A stretch of 64,000 nucleotides of DNA from Siphonodentalium dalli. Lineage: Eukaryota; Mollusca; Scaphopoda; Gadilida; Siphonodentaliidae. This document shows, one piece after another, positions 22,381 to 32,183 of the stretch (positions within the stretch are counted from its first letter, which is position 1; the number at the start of each line of letters is the position of its first letter). A program made the position numbers and the translations under genes. The stretch is from contig CP136065.1 in assembly GCA_032622095.1 (NCBI GenBank), positions 98,155,343 through 98,219,342 of the forward strand. The letters run 5' to 3'. Below the pieces are notes generated by a model. That model was not told where the DNA came from. It saw nothing but the letters and a program-made list of their open reading frames with translations, and did no database searches.

Positions 22381-22962
22381 TGGCCATTTATAAACGGACA
22401 ATCCGTACCTAAAATGTTCGTTAATTAATTGACAATCCGACCACGCGTGGTACGCGAGCTTGGGATTGTCCACTAAATGACGACATGTATAGCTAATCCT
22501 GCATGTTAGCTTCATATTTAATATGAAGGGCAATAACTCTATAAAGAATGTTAATTTACTAAATAACGGCAATTTGTATGAGAAGAAGTGTTTTTGACGA
22601 AATAACGGAGATATTTGAAGAAGAGTTTTTGACGAAATAACGGAAATATTCGAAGAAGTGTTTTTAAAGAGCGTACCCCAAACCTCCGCCAAGCACACCC
22701 ACCCAATGGAATAATTTAACTTATATTTCACAAGAGTTGATCTGTTGTGGTGTTGCAAATTTCTCATACAAATCTCCGTTATTTATTAAAGGTACATTCT
22801 TTATAGAGTTATTACCCTTCAGATTTAATATGAAGCTAACATGCAGGATTATCTATATATGTCGTGATTTAGTGGACAATCCCAAGATCGCGTGCCACAC
22901 GTGGTCGGATTGTCCATTAATTAACGATCATTTTAGGCACGGATTGTCCGTTTATAAGTGGA
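22381..22962. mobile_element. 580-bp fold-back element with 200-bp arms
   Basis: Left arm about 22,381-22,590 and right arm about 22,752-22,962 are reverse complements at roughly 85% identity. They share GGATTGTCCGTTTATAA, CATGCAGGAT or its pair, and AATATGAAGCTAACATGCAG. The loop contains a 36-bp tandem duplication (GTTTTTGACGAAATAACGGA...) and the word TTAAAGAGCGTA. Similar peptides predicted from the two arms are simply a consequence of the inverted repeat. The element is non-autonomous and its class is unknown. Confidence 0.8.
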
Positions 22963-25819
22963 CAATCTTATGCGCATTAGGTGATGATTGTACCCACGAT
23001 AATTCTCGCATTCAGTCGAAAGCCGTATATATGCATATGCTGTCTATTTACTTCAACAAGTTGTTTTTAAATTCCTATACATTGTGAGGAATGCATGTAT
23101 GACATGTATTTATCGACCTTTTGTGATACCGAACTCGATAAAAGCAAACTATTTTAAGGCCATACCAGGTTTAACTTTAACCCAACCATGAATCATGATT
23201 ACCATGCAGTTAACAAAGGGGGTGAATACTGAATATCACTGTTCTCGACAGAAATCTGCCAAACTGTACCACATTAAAAGCATGGGCTGCCTTCGTTATA
23301 GGTTATAATTTTAAATAATAGTTACCAGATTATGAAAATTTCCTCAAGAATATACGAACAGTACGATATTATCCACAAAACACTCTGTGTGAGCCGAGCG
23401 TTTGTTTATATACATAACGTAAATAGTAAGTGATAAGCAAAACACTCAACAGCGTGGCGACTTTTTTAGGAGAGTGATTCACAGTGACCAATTCAACACC
23501 GATATCTTGAGAGGCTGATGATTAGCAAACGCTATGCCATTGTGTTGTAAACAACTTGGTTGCATTTCTAACCAAAGTGGGATCTTCCCGGTGTTGAGTG
23601 TTTTCCGTATATCCGACTCATTACGTACTGTTTCTTCACATAACAATACTAACATGACAATAACATGCAACATACGCAATATTTATGATTGGCATAAGAA
23701 CAAGGTTTGTCTATAATATAATATTATTTCTGTTTATGGCGGTTTTAACGGATGTGACTATTTTAAAAGCGACACCCACCGCCAACGCTTACCGTATCTT
23801 TAAGAGCAAAACTCTTGATAGCTATATAATATTTTATTTTCCGGCACAGTGATGACCGAATGCGATGCGGTGGATATGTGAACAAATCGCCCGAGTAACA
23901 TATTATGATACGATGTGACGCCGTCTATTCGTGATGCATATCAAGCAACATATTAATCTGAAAATGGAAAAATCTAAAAAAAAAAAAAAAATTACGAAAT
24001 AATGCCAACACCAGTACTTGGAAATCGGGGGTGATTCAGATGATATATGTCATTATATCGGCATCGGTTGCAGACCGTATCACTGTGATACCGCAGTGTG
24101 ATTAACTGGAACACATTTCATATTGATGAATTAGCAGCAGACCTGTTTGTCGACGCTGTCGCACAAATCTCCCAGAAATGTATAGAATAACACTCCATTT
24201 TGTCACTTTTTGCGATTTCAGATCATTTCAATCAATTTAAAAATTGCTGTGCTAAGCCGTTAGAATATTGTGTTGCTAAAACACGTGTCCTGACGATTGG
24301 AACATATTTACTCCATTGCCGATACGAGTTTTATCTCTTAATCTGGTCTTTACAAATATTTGTGACGAACGCTTCCTATTGTGCACTTCGCATCCCGCGC
24401 ATTAACTGTCTATCCCCGCCATCTGGTGATATGATATTAACAATCTGTCGAGAAGTTTGTGCTTAATGATGCCTTAATTACAAACGAATGAAGCCAGTGA
24501 TTAAAATCTCGGAATTCCTTGCGGGATCAAGCGATATTCTGCTACCTAACTCAATTGTATCGTAATCGAATTAGGCATACGATTGATCAGTGCATGAACA
24601 GTTTACGGTTGCACGCGATGTGCACCGGTATACATAATTGTATTTCTAACAAACAGCTTTCCTCGCATTATGGTTGGTCGAGGCTTGTTTTGTTTATTGT
24701 TGTTTCAGTCGCTGTATATCTTATCACGACGTTGTCAGTTTTTTGGCTGGAGGAAAGACAACGAATATTGTTAATTTCGCCCGAAAATCATCTCACTGCA
24801 CGTAGAAATTATCGACTTCACGCAACCAACTAATGAATTTGCGCAGTTATACGAATAAAGTTATCTATTATTCGTAATATGATCTATTTCCATCACTTTT
24901 CTCAATAGTAATATGTCAACCTTAGCTTTAACGTACATGTGTATAAGGGTTTCTCATCGGAATTGTGAAAGGTTTCTCGCTGAATAATCTACCGGCTGCC
25001 TTGAGGAATTTGCGAAAGCTGGTTAAAATAATGATGGCGATCATAATGGCCGACATTATTATTACAATGAAAATGTTTTCAGCCCCATGGAATGGGGAAA
25101 CTTATAAAAATAGGACATTACCACAATTGGTATGTTTGCTTGATTAAGCAATGCGTCATTGGGCACAATCTTTGACAATCCAGAAAAATCTTAATTCATA
25201 ACTTTCCCTAAATCTCCATAAATGACTTTCAGTATATGACGCTACTTTAAAGGTTGCATCCAATAAGATGTGGGTAAAAATAAATCTTCTTTGCGACATA
25301 AATATATCATGGCACCATATCGTAGCAATCTTGATTGTAACCACACAACTCACGAGTTACTTGGGTTCATATTAAACACTCGAGTGCCACTTTTATTGAT
25401 ATCATATTTGTCGAGTACATTCTTTCAGGTTCCTATGGATATCGCATCATTCTATAACATTTCTTCGAACTCGCCCATTTCCAATTGTGACAAAAATATT
25501 TATCCTGACGATATTCACTATCTCGTAATGTTTCTCGGGTCCATCGAATATATCACTATTCAAGTGCCCATTCGACCGGCGGCGAGTGTCGCCTTTAACT
25601 CATCTTTGTGTTCCTGAAGCATGCGAGATTATGTATCAGGTTCCCTTCACCATGAGGTATCATTTGTTAACAGCACGCTTGGGGACTGAGGCCCATACAG
25701 TAGCTTGACATATATGCATATGACACCACATTAACAATAGTCTGTAGTTGCTCATAGCTAATCAGTGTACCGATAAAACGGACAGAGATCAGACTCAGTA
25801 GTGCATGCCAACATATTCT
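22963..25819. other. gene-free stretch
   Basis: About 2.9 kb with no recognised gene. A 40-bp word, TTTTCCGGCACAGTGATGAC with GAATGCGATGCGGT, at 23,838 recurs in diverged form at 26,973. A poly-A run is present near 23,978. Confidence 0.4.
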
Positions 25820-26030
25820 CATGATAGGTTCATATTGGACATAAACGTTCACAAAGGTTCATATTGGCCGGATTTGCTTCTGAAATAAACCATGGTGAGC
25901 GTATATCCGTTATTCAATTGAATGGCGCGGGCCGCAGTGAAAACACATTATAAAGAACGTTCAACTGATAAGTCGTGTCGATGAAAACAGGTAGATTAAA
26001 TAATGCCAATATGGGCGTATTTGGTATAGA
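25820..26030 (+). repeat. dispersed repeat E, copy 1
   Basis: Matches 40,080-40,280 in direct orientation: AGGTTCATATTG, ATGGCGCGGGCC, GAAAACACATTATAAAGA, TAAGTCG and AATAATGCC.ATATGGG. It is directly followed by repeat B copy 2, so E and B may be parts of one larger family. Confidence 0.7.
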
Positions 26031-26085
26031 AATAGACCCACATCAGACTGTTTTAAAAACGCGCGTTTTACGTATATCGAGGTTA

Positions 26086-26430
26086 AAGATGCATAATCCA
26101 AATTAACGCTCCCAAATTAATATTATCTTTGGCTTCGGGAGTAAAAAAAATATTTTATTCCAGTCGAGGAACCCATCTATCAAAGCTCAGAGTGATCATA
26201 TATCGATTTTTGGAATTTGATATTTCCAGATATATGTTATCTTTAGCGGCCTTGCAAATATTCGTCAAGCCGACGGTCTCGGACCAAATTGCGGATGAGG
26301 ATGGATAAATCAAGTGGCTTTGAGTTTTGGATATCTGACAATCCGAAGCGGCATTTCAAAAAAATGTTGTTGTTGGAATATGATGATATGGGGACAATCG
26401 AATCTGATTGAGTACCTTTAAATAATACCA
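26086..26430 (+). repeat. dispersed repeat B, copy 2
   Basis: Counterpart of 13,186-13,650. It is shorter because a segment near 13,420-13,580 is replaced by different DNA here. The end block GATGATATGGGGAC and GATTGAGTACCTTTAAA is well conserved. Confidence 0.75.
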
Positions 26431-27282
26431 ATATGAGCTTATTTCGCCCATTATGTGCTTATCGGTTGTGAATAACATGAACCCTCACACCAACTGCGCG
26501 AGATAACGTGCTTGTGGCAAATACGTTATAGTACTAGACCAAGGCTGTCAACGCTGCCGCCGACTTATTCTTCACAAGGGTACCCTAAACTATCATAATC
26601 CACTGAGAGAAAACATGTATACGTCCAAACAATAATTAGCTCCCGGATTAACTGTAACCCATTAAGAGTACAGATTGCCAGGTAGAGTTGAGTTCCCTGC
26701 TACCACTGCAATCACAGACTGTGAAGACATCTTCCATTTTTGTAATTTAAACTGTGCTCTGTTACAATTAATTCTGCGAAACCTAACTGTACATATTTCA
26801 TTTGAGAATTGGCAAGATCAAGCCAGACTGAATTACAACTGACAAAACTCTTAAATACATTTTTTTTTACATTTAATTACGAAAATATACGCGATAGCAG
26901 TGGTCAGACCAGCGTATGGAGGGGACTGAACTCTGCCGTGCAGTTTGGATAAAGTCATGATGGCAACATGTTACTCTATTTTCCGGCACAATGATGACCG
27001 GATGCGACGCGGTTTCCTAGTCATCAAATACCACAATATGTCATGTCGCGTACCAGCCTTTTTTGCTTGAATCCCGACTAACACTTAAAACGGGGTGTGT
27101 GAATCCTGAATACCGGTTAACAGCGGGGTGTGAATCCCACGTACCCGCATGACACAGCCCGAATCTCGTGAACCAAAGAGGGGGTGATGTGTTGCATGGT
27201 CAACGATTACCACCGCTGATGGTTGTGGGTCATGTTTGACAATCACGAACGTAGCTAGAGGGTACGGGTGAGGGTGTCCGCA
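26431..27282. other. gene-free stretch flanking the palindromic element
   Basis: No gene recognised. Near 27,090-27,130 the word GGGGTGT(GT)GAATCC occurs twice. The first block X of the large palindrome begins at 27,283. Confidence 0.4.
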
Positions 27283-27592
27283 GTAGTACGGGGGGCTCGT
27301 TCGCCCCACATCTAAAAATAGATTTTTTGGCGGTAAAATTGTTTGTACTAAAATATTCAAAAAAATAAATTCAAAACCTAATTTTTTTTTCTCTCCAAAA
27401 TAAGCAAAAAAAAGTTTTAAAAAATTTCAAAAATTTATGAAACTTTGAGTTTTCGGTCTCTTACCCAAATATCGGCCGACTATTAAATGTTGAATGTTTT
27501 TTAATTATTTGCGTGTAATATCTTTTGTTATAGGCCAACTATTTTTGTTCAAACAAATTTGAAATATTTTTCATGAAACTCTGTTAATAGGT
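27283..27592 (+). repeat. block X, outer copy
   Basis: About 310 bp beginning TAGTACGGGGGGCTCGTTCG and ending ...CATGAAACTCTGTTAAT. It is repeated at 27,899-28,203 (direct) and 35,878-36,180 (inverted). The start contains a small G/C hairpin (GGGGGCTCGTTCGCCCC). T-rich runs vary in length between copies. Confidence 0.9.
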
Positions 27593-27602
27593 TGAAGTTT
27601 GC

Positions 27603-27898
27603 GTTTCCAACCAGTATTGAGTTGGGGACTTTTGTTGGTTTTAGATCAACAGTCGCATATATTCCTAGTATTTGTCACTATTTAATTTGGACGTGATGGC
27701 CATCAGTTGGAAAATTTCCAACCTTAAATAGGGGTGTCAGGTTGAAATATTTCCAGAGAGCTTGAGGTCAGTGTAGATGCTTGGATTTTGCAGATTTAAG
27801 GTTCAGATTTCAAAATGTTGCTACCATGGTTTGGAGGGTGGGCGTGGGCCCTGCTAAAATCTTCCCGGTGGCCAGTCAAAGGGAATTGCAAGGCGGAC
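27603..27898 (+). repeat. block Y, left arm end
   Basis: About 296 bp between the two left copies of X, reading GCGTTTCCAACCAGTATTGA to ...GGCGGAC. Its inverted partner is 36,181-36,478. Palindromic identity with the right flank stops at its outer end, which is the best estimate of the palindrome boundary. Confidence 0.85.
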
Positions 27899-28203
27899 AG
27901 TAGTACGGGGGGCTCGTTCGCCCCACATCTAAAAATAGATTTTTTGGCGGTAAAATTGTTTGTACTAAAATATTCACAAAAAAAAAATTCAAAACCTAAT
28001 TTTGTTTTTCAAAAATTTTCAAATTTTTTTTTTTAAAAATCTCAAAAATTTATGAAACTTTGAGTTTTCGGTCTCTTACCCAAATATCGGCCGACTATTA
28101 AATGTCGAATGTTTTTTAATTATTTGCGTGTAATATCTTTTGTTATAGGCCAACTATTTTTGTTCAAACAAATTTGAAATATTTTTCATGAAACTCTGTT
28201 AAT
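27899..28203 (+). repeat. block X, left arm inner copy
   Basis: Second direct copy of X. It belongs to the palindromic arm and pairs with 35,878-36,180. Confidence 0.9.
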
Positions 28204-28494
28204 TTTATTAATCGACGTTTAGAAATAGCTTTATACCAATTATATGTGTATGGACTGGTCCGAGTCGCTGTAATTTTGGACATTGACACTATAGGTATGA
28301 ATGCATACATTCCAGTGTTTATCATCAGACGCAGTCTCGTCTATTACATCATATAATTGTCTCCACAATACCTGAAATAATTTGACGCCATTACTCTTAC
28401 ATAAATAATAAAGAGCGTTTATTCTTTACTTCTCTATCCCGATGAAGTTATTGAGTATATGACACACGTGCATTATCGCGAATTATTGGAAGAA

Positions 28495-28767
28495 TTATTG
28501 AGATGTTGTACTATTTTGAAAGCAGTCACGCTCAGACGAAGAGCGTGATGTGAAATTACTACTCCGAATGAACTGACATATTCCATGGAACAAATTTTCA
28601 ATTATGTACACACACATAATCACACGCGTCAATAGGGTAACACTGTATAGGTCGAAAAAGAGTGGCACCTTGGATAAATTGACCAAATGACTGCTATTAT
28701 ATCTGTTGACAGCTATGTGTGGTCCGACTCGTTCAATTAAGTTATCGATAGCTTGTCTGAACATCAT
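28495..28767 (-). CDS. 90-codon frame of the palindrome, left copy
   Basis: A small frame (MMFRQAIDNLIERVGPHIAV...) reading outward, present in both arms (right copy 35,197-35,469). The only changes I see between copies replace amino acids (Gly/Arg, Ser/Gly, Thr/Ala), so selection for the protein is not evident. Its motif RYNSSHL recurs in a third, more diverged copy in the central spacer (about 31,841). No known domain. It overlaps the opposite-strand 132-codon frame at its start. Real coding status is doubtful. Confidence 0.3.
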   Translation of the reverse strand: MMFRQAIDNLIERVGPHIAVNRYNSSHLVNLSKVPLFFDLYSVTLLTRVIMCVYIIENLFHGICQFIRSSNFTSRSSSERDCFQNSTTSQ

Positions 28768-29104
28768 TACTTGTTTAACGGGTTATGATCACGTAAGGTT
28801 GATAAGCTGTGTCATTGTTAGCATTAACGCGATAATTAGTTATCAAAAATATGCATACATAATACGTACATGTGATAAGACACTCAATAATAGAAGTTAC
28901 ATTTGTGTTGTTGTTATAACAACATTACGTAATAACCACTTATCGACCTATTCATACTTACGCTCATATATAATCTTATATAATATTGCCTCATCTGTGC
29001 TAACTATTTTCGGGAGTTATGGTATACAAATATCTATGATTGCGTGTGTGATCACCTGTACATATTATCAGTTTATCGAGCTATTCATACTTACGCCAAA
29101 GTAA
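28706..29104 (+). CDS. 132-codon hydrophobic frame, left copy
   Basis: A frame rich in Ile, Val, Tyr, Ser and Cys with several stretches that could span a membrane (LSIACLNIITCLTG; LISCVIVSINAIIS). It reads toward the palindrome centre. The right copy (35,258-34,860, minus) differs by a few replacements (Tyr-Ile to Cys-Leu, Ile to Val). The underlying DNA contains short internal repeats (TATTCATACTTACG twice). It could be chance coding in AT-rich repeat DNA, so I would not rely on it as a gene. Confidence 0.2.
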   Translation: MTAMCGPTRSIKLSIACLNIITCLTGYDHVRLISCVIVSINAIISYQKYAYIIRTCDKTLNNRSYICVVVITTLRNNHLSTYSYLRSYIILYNIASSVLTIFGSYGIQISMIACVITCTYYQFIELFILTPK

Positions 29105-30114
29105 GTAATCTGTACATATTAAGCTTATTAGCAGCTTATCACGTGATCAGTAAGTGTGCCAATCGGGTGTCCACATATGTCCACAATGTTTTATTTGCAA
29201 TAATTGGACATTATACTCTCACGTAAATAACAAGGAGCCTTTATTTATTACCTCTCTATCACGATGAAGTTATTAAGCATCGTGTAGCACTATTTCACCA
29301 AAGGTCACATGTTAGACGTGCACACGTATACATACGTAATATCAGACTAAACAAAGCTGTTGATATGTTTCTTTCATCTTTTATATGATGGCGCTATATG
29401 TTATATACTCGATAGACCTAGTTACCGCCTGTGCTCAATCGCACATAAGCGAAACAAACGCTCTTTATTTAAATAACAGGGAGGCTACTCTAACACTCTT
29501 AGTTTTTCCAACAAAATAGTTATCAAATTCGATCACCAATAGAACTGTCTGTGAAACAACGATGACTTATAACAATCTTTAACTTATTTATCGATCTATG
29601 CTAGAACATGGCCGCAACAAAATCATGACCATTACAAAAAACATTACCTTAACCTTACCATTACGCATGAATATAAATTTACCATGCGTAAATATTGTCA
29701 GATTATCGTCTGATGAGCAAATCCGATGTTTACATTATACTTAATCTCAGGTATGACTAGAATTGTATCATGTGTTCACATGACATCATTAGGGGCAATA
29801 CACTCAAGGAGTTAAAGTGACACGAAACAAGGGACGTGATACAATATTGGTGTTTGAATATTAAAGGAACACAAGACACTCTAAAGGGACACAAGACACT
29901 CATTATGAATGAATGTTAACAATACAAGCGCAGTGGTTGGAAGTTAAAATGACACAGAACAATATTTAAAGTTCAAATTTTCGGGCACTTAATGCGCCTT
30001 TTATCATTACGTATCGTTTCTCACTCTACAATTCCCAATAATCCACTCACTCTCTCCCCGCTTATAGATATATAACGAAAACGAGAATATCATGTTGATG
30101 AAGTTTATTGAAAT

Positions 30115-30648
30115 TTAATCGTCCGAATTGTCATCACTTTCGTCAGAAGTGTCATTTGTTTCGTCCATGAATTTTTCTAGCATCGGTTTGTACTTTAATA
30201 TTGACATTTTCACTGCATCACATTCTCCATAACCATTATTCAAATATTTGTCGACTTTATCCATGACTCTGTTGTGCAGAGTCCCATTGCGCAGCTGCAG
30301 ATACGCTACTATTGTCCAAGCATAACCATTCATAAATTGCTTCATATGTTTACTTTTAAGGTCCTTGTAAGCTTGTTCTTTTGCTTCTGTTTCTTTCGAA
30401 CCATTTTCCTTATACGTGTCCACTTTATCACTCCATTCCTCATGTGTTTTATCTCTACTCTCATCACACAAACTTTTGAAGTATTCATCTTCATTCAATT
30501 TAAATTCAATTTTCTTATTCTGACTGTCATCCGTGTCCTCAGTTAATTTTCGTTTTAACTTATTTTCTTGACACCAGTTTTTTACGTGTCTCTGAACATC
30601 ATAATGATCTTCGAACAAAAGCCCGCAGTCATTACAAGGGTACGACAT
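30115..30648 (-). CDS. C2HC zinc-finger protein with acidic tail, left arm
   Basis: A 177-codon intact frame. Cys5-X2-Cys8-X12-His21-X4-Cys26 forms a C2HC finger, followed by a basic patch (KLKRK), a charged helical middle (about 55-160) and an Asp/Ser/Glu-rich C-terminus (DETNDTSDESDDNSDD). It starts 21 bp after the end of the upstream ATPase reading frame, suggesting coordinated expression. An AATAAA on the minus strand lies just past the stop (30,109-30,104). From memory, similar finger-plus-acidic-tail proteins accompany this ATPase type in other invertebrate genomes. The role (DNA binding or virion-associated) is inference. It differs from the right copy by at least five amino acids and few silent changes. 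Confidence 0.75.
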   Translation of the reverse strand: MSYPCNDCGLLFEDHYDVQRHVKNWCQENKLKRKLTEDTDDSQNKKIEFKLNEDEYFKSLCDESRDKTHEEWSDKVDTYKENGSKETEAKEQAYKDLKSKHMKQFMNGYAWTIVAYLQLRNGTLHNRVMDKVDKYLNNGYGECDAVKMSILKYKPMLEKFMDETNDTSDESDDNSDD

Positions 30649-30669
30649 GTCTTCTCGAATGTCTATGTT

Positions 30670-31565
30670 TTAACGGTTCTTCTTATTAATTTCATCGAGC
30701 TCACCAGGTGGCCTTATGTCGTTAGTATAGTCATTATGTTGACCCTGGGGCACAATATAATTATATGCTATGCCCTTCTGTTGACCAGGGAGTTCTCTGT
30801 CATCGTATTTCATCGCATTCTGTTGACCCTGGGTCTCAGTGTCTTTTGTATGTTTTTTCATCCCATTCTGTTCATCTGGGTGTTCTCTGTCTTTTTGGAG
30901 ATTATATTTCATGCCATTCCATTCACCCATATGTTGGTTCGTGTCCTCTTTTAGTACATTCTGTCGCAGACGTAATGTGTCCGGTGTTGCGGCTTTTAAA
31001 TCCACCAGTAGGTAACCGTACGGTTCACTCGTCGCTTCCGTCACTCTCGAACCATACGCTGAGGACATTCAGGATACATCTGTCTTGATAATGTTGAAAT
31101 TAATCCCTTGTCGATTGGGTTATTGAACAATACCAAATATTGACAATTTCGTCGTTGCGTTGGATCTTTGTTGTAGTAGAAATTCTGGTTCAAACTTATC
31201 AAAGATAAGTTCAAATGGTGACTTCCTTCGGAATGCAAATCATTAACTCTCTGGTCTTTTGACGAAGTTTGCATCAAGTCATCGAGTATAACTAGATTTT
31301 TATACCGGGGGTTGATAAGAGAATCCAAGTTTGCTGGTATTCCTCGTATAAAGTTGACATGAGGGGTGACGGTATACTTTATTTCGTCATATAGGGGCTG
31401 CCAATATTTATAAAACCATATTATTCTGTCAGGTGCGGGTGATATTTTTGAGGCAGACTTTTGTAGCAAGGTTTTCACGAAGTACGTCTTCCCACTAGAT
31501 GTCGATCCACTTACACATGCCGTGAATGGATGCTTGAAAATAAAATCTTCCTGGATTTTAGCCAT
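30670..31565 (-). pseudogene. P-loop ATPase, left arm, frameshifted and 5'-truncated
   Basis: The left-arm copy of the ATPase begins at the methionine that is internal (residue 79) in the right copy. The polyglutamine region before it contains an in-frame TAA, and the finger domain is missing altogether. Walker A is present but has Ser instead of the right copy's Pro (GSTSSGKT). Walker B (LVILDD) is intact. A single-base indel at about 31,043 shifts the frame, so the conserved C-terminal part (30,670-31,068) lies in another frame. The tail contains about five imperfect 17-18-residue repeats (NGMKY/QQN type) and ends 21 bp before the zinc-finger gene. Confidence 0.75.
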
Positions 31566-31665
31566 TGGATCATCAAAGCAGGATGTTATGTCGCTTGGTG
31601 GCTGTTGTTGTTGTTGATGTTGTTATTGTTGTTGGTGGTGTGGTGGTGTTGTTGTTGTTGTTGTG

Positions 31666-31705
31666 GCTTCTCCGGCAGACTATATATAACGTCTACCGGA
31701 GAAGC
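31666..31705. repeat. hairpin at the left palindrome boundary
   Basis: GCTTCTCCGGCAGAC, a 10-base TA-rich loop and GTCTACCGGAGAAGC form a 15-bp stem with one mismatch, exactly where the left arm stops matching the right. It may mark the junction at which the palindrome formed. Confidence 0.8.
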
Positions 31706-32129
31706 ACTGTGTAGACGGGGAATCAACAGGTCTTGTCGGTAAGAGAGTCAGACGAGAAGTGAAGTCTCGGCTATTAAAACATAGTAATGCGATAGCGAAC
31801 ATCAAACGAGTCTGCGCACGCATATCTGTCAAAGGATACAATAGCAGTCATTTGTCAATTTATCCACGGTGTCAGCTCAGTACACAATCGGCACGAAGTC
31901 GGAGGTCAACTCAGTACACAATCGATTTCATCATGTCACCAGGTTACACATATCTATATAATAGAGTGTTCATATTGAAATCACTCATAATTGCATTGAC
32001 ATTTGGATAGGTAGGTTGTATTGTAGCCAATGTGATAAATTTGTATCCAGTACAAACAACACTAAGAGACGTTGTGAACGACAGCCTGAACTAGTTAACT
32101 AGTCCACCACGTTTTCCTTGTTTCTGTTC

Positions 32130-32138
32130 TATATAAAT
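32130..32138 (+). promoter_or_regulatory. TATA-like box of the right ATPase gene
   Basis: TATATAAAT lies about 46 bp upstream of the ATG at 32,184, leaving room for a start site near 32,160. The left arm has no equivalent because that part was lost. Confidence 0.5.
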
Positions 32139-32183
32139 ATAGGTGCATAGAAGAACGCTCGATTTCACTGATTATATAGGAAA

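Noticed and set aside
22258-23087. Two open frames coding similar peptides (LTCRI.Y.CR.LVDNPK)
   Set aside because: They arise from the two arms of a fold-back element. The similarity reflects the inverted DNA repeat, not a gene family.
27085-27360. 91-codon minus-strand frame next to the palindrome
   Set aside because: Crosses the edge of block X and has no motif, so it is likely chance.
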